NCBI GenBank assembly: GCA_955652025.1
Contig: CATPAO010000387.1
Span: 1-9,233, forward strand
DNA from: Casimicrobiaceae bacterium
GTDB taxonomy: Bacteria; Pseudomonadota; Gammaproteobacteria; Burkholderiales; Casimicrobiaceae
DNA length: 9,233 nt
Direction: 5' to 3'
The notes beneath the pieces were generated by a model. It was not told the origin of the DNA. It did no database searches and saw nothing but the letters and a program-made list of their open reading frames with translations. This document shows positions 8,219-9,233 of the stretch, in pieces (positions within the stretch are counted from its first letter, which is position 1; every line of letters begins with the position of its first letter). The position numbers and the translations under genes are program-made.

Positions 8219-9233
8219 CTAATAGCCTGTCTTGGGCGTCGCTGGAGGCGTTGCCGCTGGAGGCGTTGCCGCTGGAGGCGTTGCCGCTGGAGGCGTTGCC
8301 GCCGGAGGCGTTGCCGCCGGAGGCGTTGCCGCAGGCGCACCGCCGGCCCCAGGTTGCGCCGCCTTGCCCGCGTCCGGCGGCGCGGGCGGCGCGACCTGAC
8401 CGCTCTCTTGGGTCGCTAGCACCGCCTTCACTGCCGCGCCGGGCCGCACCTTCGAAATGCCGTCGACGATGACCAGCTCACCCGGCGCAAGTCCCCGATC
8501 GACGACCCAGTCGTTTCCGACGCGCGTCTTCGCCACGATCTCCCGGGGAGACGCCTTGCCGTCGGGCCCGACGACGAACACCGACTGCGTTCCCAACAGC
8601 TCGGTGACCGCGCGCTGCGGCACGCGAACGGCGTTCGCATTCTCGCGTGCGGGCACGACCACGCGGACGAATTGACCCGGCCGAAGCGTGCGATCGGGAT
8701 TGGCTACAGCGACGCGGACTTGCAACGTGCCGTTCTTCGGATCGACCGCCGCATCGACGAAATCGAGTTTGCCGCGTTGCGGGTAGTCGCTGCCATCGAT
8801 CAACTTGAGCCGAAACGGCGCGGCATCACCGGTCGACTTGCCCGACGGATTCCCCCATTGTTGCTTGAGGTCGATCAACTTCTGCTCGCCGACCGTGAAA
8901 TTGACGTGAATCGGGTCGACCGAGTACAGCGTGGTCAAGAGCGTGGTGGACGCATTCACGAGGCCGCCGGGGCGGATCAATGCCTTGCTCACCACGCCAT
9001 CGCGCGACGCGCGCACCGACGTGTAGGCGAGATTGAGCTCGGCCTGATGCACCTGCGCGCGAAGAGCTTCCACATTAGCCGCATCGCTGCGCTGCTTCGC
9101 CACGGCCGCGTCGTAGTCCTGCTGGCTTATCGCCTGATCGGTCAGAAGTGGCTTGGCGCGCGCGAGGTTTTGGTTCGAGTTCTCCAGCGACGCCTGAGTC
9201 TGCGCGAGATTGGCCTTCGCCTGCTCGAGCGCC
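8219..9233 (-). CDS. RND efflux periplasmic adaptor (membrane fusion protein), N-terminus beyond window
   Basis: Open from the right edge to a TAG at 8219-8221; 337 complete residues are visible and roughly the first 100 (signal peptide, first lipoyl half, first hairpin helix start) lie outside. Visible residues 1 to about 72 are the alpha-helical hairpin. ARAKPLLTDQAISQQDYD holds the tip motif R25, L29 and S36, with the same spacing as the RLS motif of AcrA (R128/L132/S139) that contacts TolC. Then come the second lipoyl half (VRASRDGVVSKALIRPGGLV), the beta-barrel (DPIHVNFTVGEQKLIDL; FVDAAVDPKNGTLQVRV; LRPGQFVRV) and the membrane-proximal domain (RVPQRAVTELLGTQSVFVV; VRPGAAVKAV). The last about 60 residues are a Pro/Ala/Thr/Gly-rich tail ending in six AATPP units and ATPKTGY. 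The protein should bridge pump and outer-membrane channel. It is the first visible gene of the operon; its promoter lies beyond the window. Confidence 0.95.
   Translation of the reverse strand, partial: ALEQAKANLAQTQASLENSNQNLARAKPLLTDQAISQQDYDAAVAKQRSDAANVEALRAQVHQAELNLAYTSVRASRDGVVSKALIRPGGLVNASTTLLTTLYSVDPIHVNFTVGEQKLIDLKQQWGNPSGKSTGDAAPFRLKLIDGSDYPQRGKLDFVDAAVDPKNGTLQVRVAVANPDRTLRPGQFVRVVVPARENANAVRVPQRAVTELLGTQSVFVVGPDGKASPREIVAKTRVGNDWVVDRGLAPGELVIVDGISKVRPGAAVKAVLATQESGQVAPPAPPDAGKAAQPGAGGAPAATPPAATPPAATPPAATPPAATPPAATPPATPKTGY
8241..8330. repeat. Six-copy 15-bp tandem repeat inside the adaptor gene
   Basis: Six contiguous units run without interruption: GCTGGAGGCGTTGCC four times (8241-8300), then GCCGGAGGCGTTGCC twice (8301-8330). 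Units differ only by one T/C at the third base. The unit length is a multiple of three, so copy-number change stays in frame. Read on the minus strand it encodes AATPP six times near the extreme C-terminus of the adaptor, only 20 bp from the adaptor stop. Confidence 0.97.

Noticed and set aside
8241..8330. CRISPR-like array
   Set aside because: The units are 15 bp, directly contiguous without spacers and inside a coding frame, so this is a coding minisatellite.
5015..8419. A 1134-codon open frame on the plus strand opposite the RND pump and the adaptor tail
   Set aside because: It is antisense to a clearly recognisable 1065-residue pump. Its translation is dominated by Arg, His, Asp and Glu with no hydrophobic core or domain, ending in a WRRCR-type run from the 15-bp repeat. 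Such long antisense frames arise in high-GC genes from codon bias.

Overview
The window is high-GC bacterial chromosomal DNA. It reads most like a betaproteobacterium, probably Burkholderiales or a relative. That placement is an inference from three things: strong GC bias at third codon positions, a BPSS1780-type membrane protein, and a DedA-rhodanese fusion next to a pirin. No ribosomal RNA, tRNA, mobile element, integrase or CRISPR array was found, and gene density is normal for a core or stable accessory region.

Layout from left to right. (1) 1-924, minus: a DedA/VTT membrane protein fused to a C-terminal rhodanese domain, with its last few codons beyond the left edge. (2) 945-1826, minus: a pirin with all four metal ligands. 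It lies 20 bp upstream of the DedA gene and is probably cotranscribed with it. (3) 1827-2001: a 175-bp divergent intergenic region with overlapping inverted repeats. (4) 2002-2784, plus: a BPSS1780-family polytopic membrane protein that probably starts at TTG behind a near-perfect Shine-Dalgarno. (5) 2809-3498, minus: a rhomboid-type intramembrane serine protease, convergent with the previous gene. (6) 3576-9233, minus: a tripartite RND efflux operon read from the right edge leftward. Its order is periplasmic adaptor (N-terminus beyond the right edge), HAE1-type inner-membrane pump (1065 aa) and NodT-family outer-membrane lipoprotein (482 aa).

The efflux genes are tightly packed. The adaptor stop codon abuts the pump ATG, and the pump stop overlaps the outer-membrane factor start in GTGATG, so translational coupling is likely. 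The adaptor keeps the R/L/S hairpin-tip motif used to dock onto TolC-like channels. The pump keeps the Asp-Asp/Lys/Thr proton-relay residues. The channel gene encodes a lipobox and two outer-membrane efflux repeats. Together they look like a complete, self-contained drug or solvent exporter. No regulator is visible; one may lie beyond the right edge.

The most unusual points are a perfect 15-bp, six-copy tandem repeat encoding an (AATPP)n tail on the adaptor, an atypical CACPNE active-site loop in the fused rhodanese, and the alternative inverted-repeat structures between pirin and the BPSS1780 gene. I did not find a convincing new multi-gene system; most of the window is recognisable envelope and transport biology.
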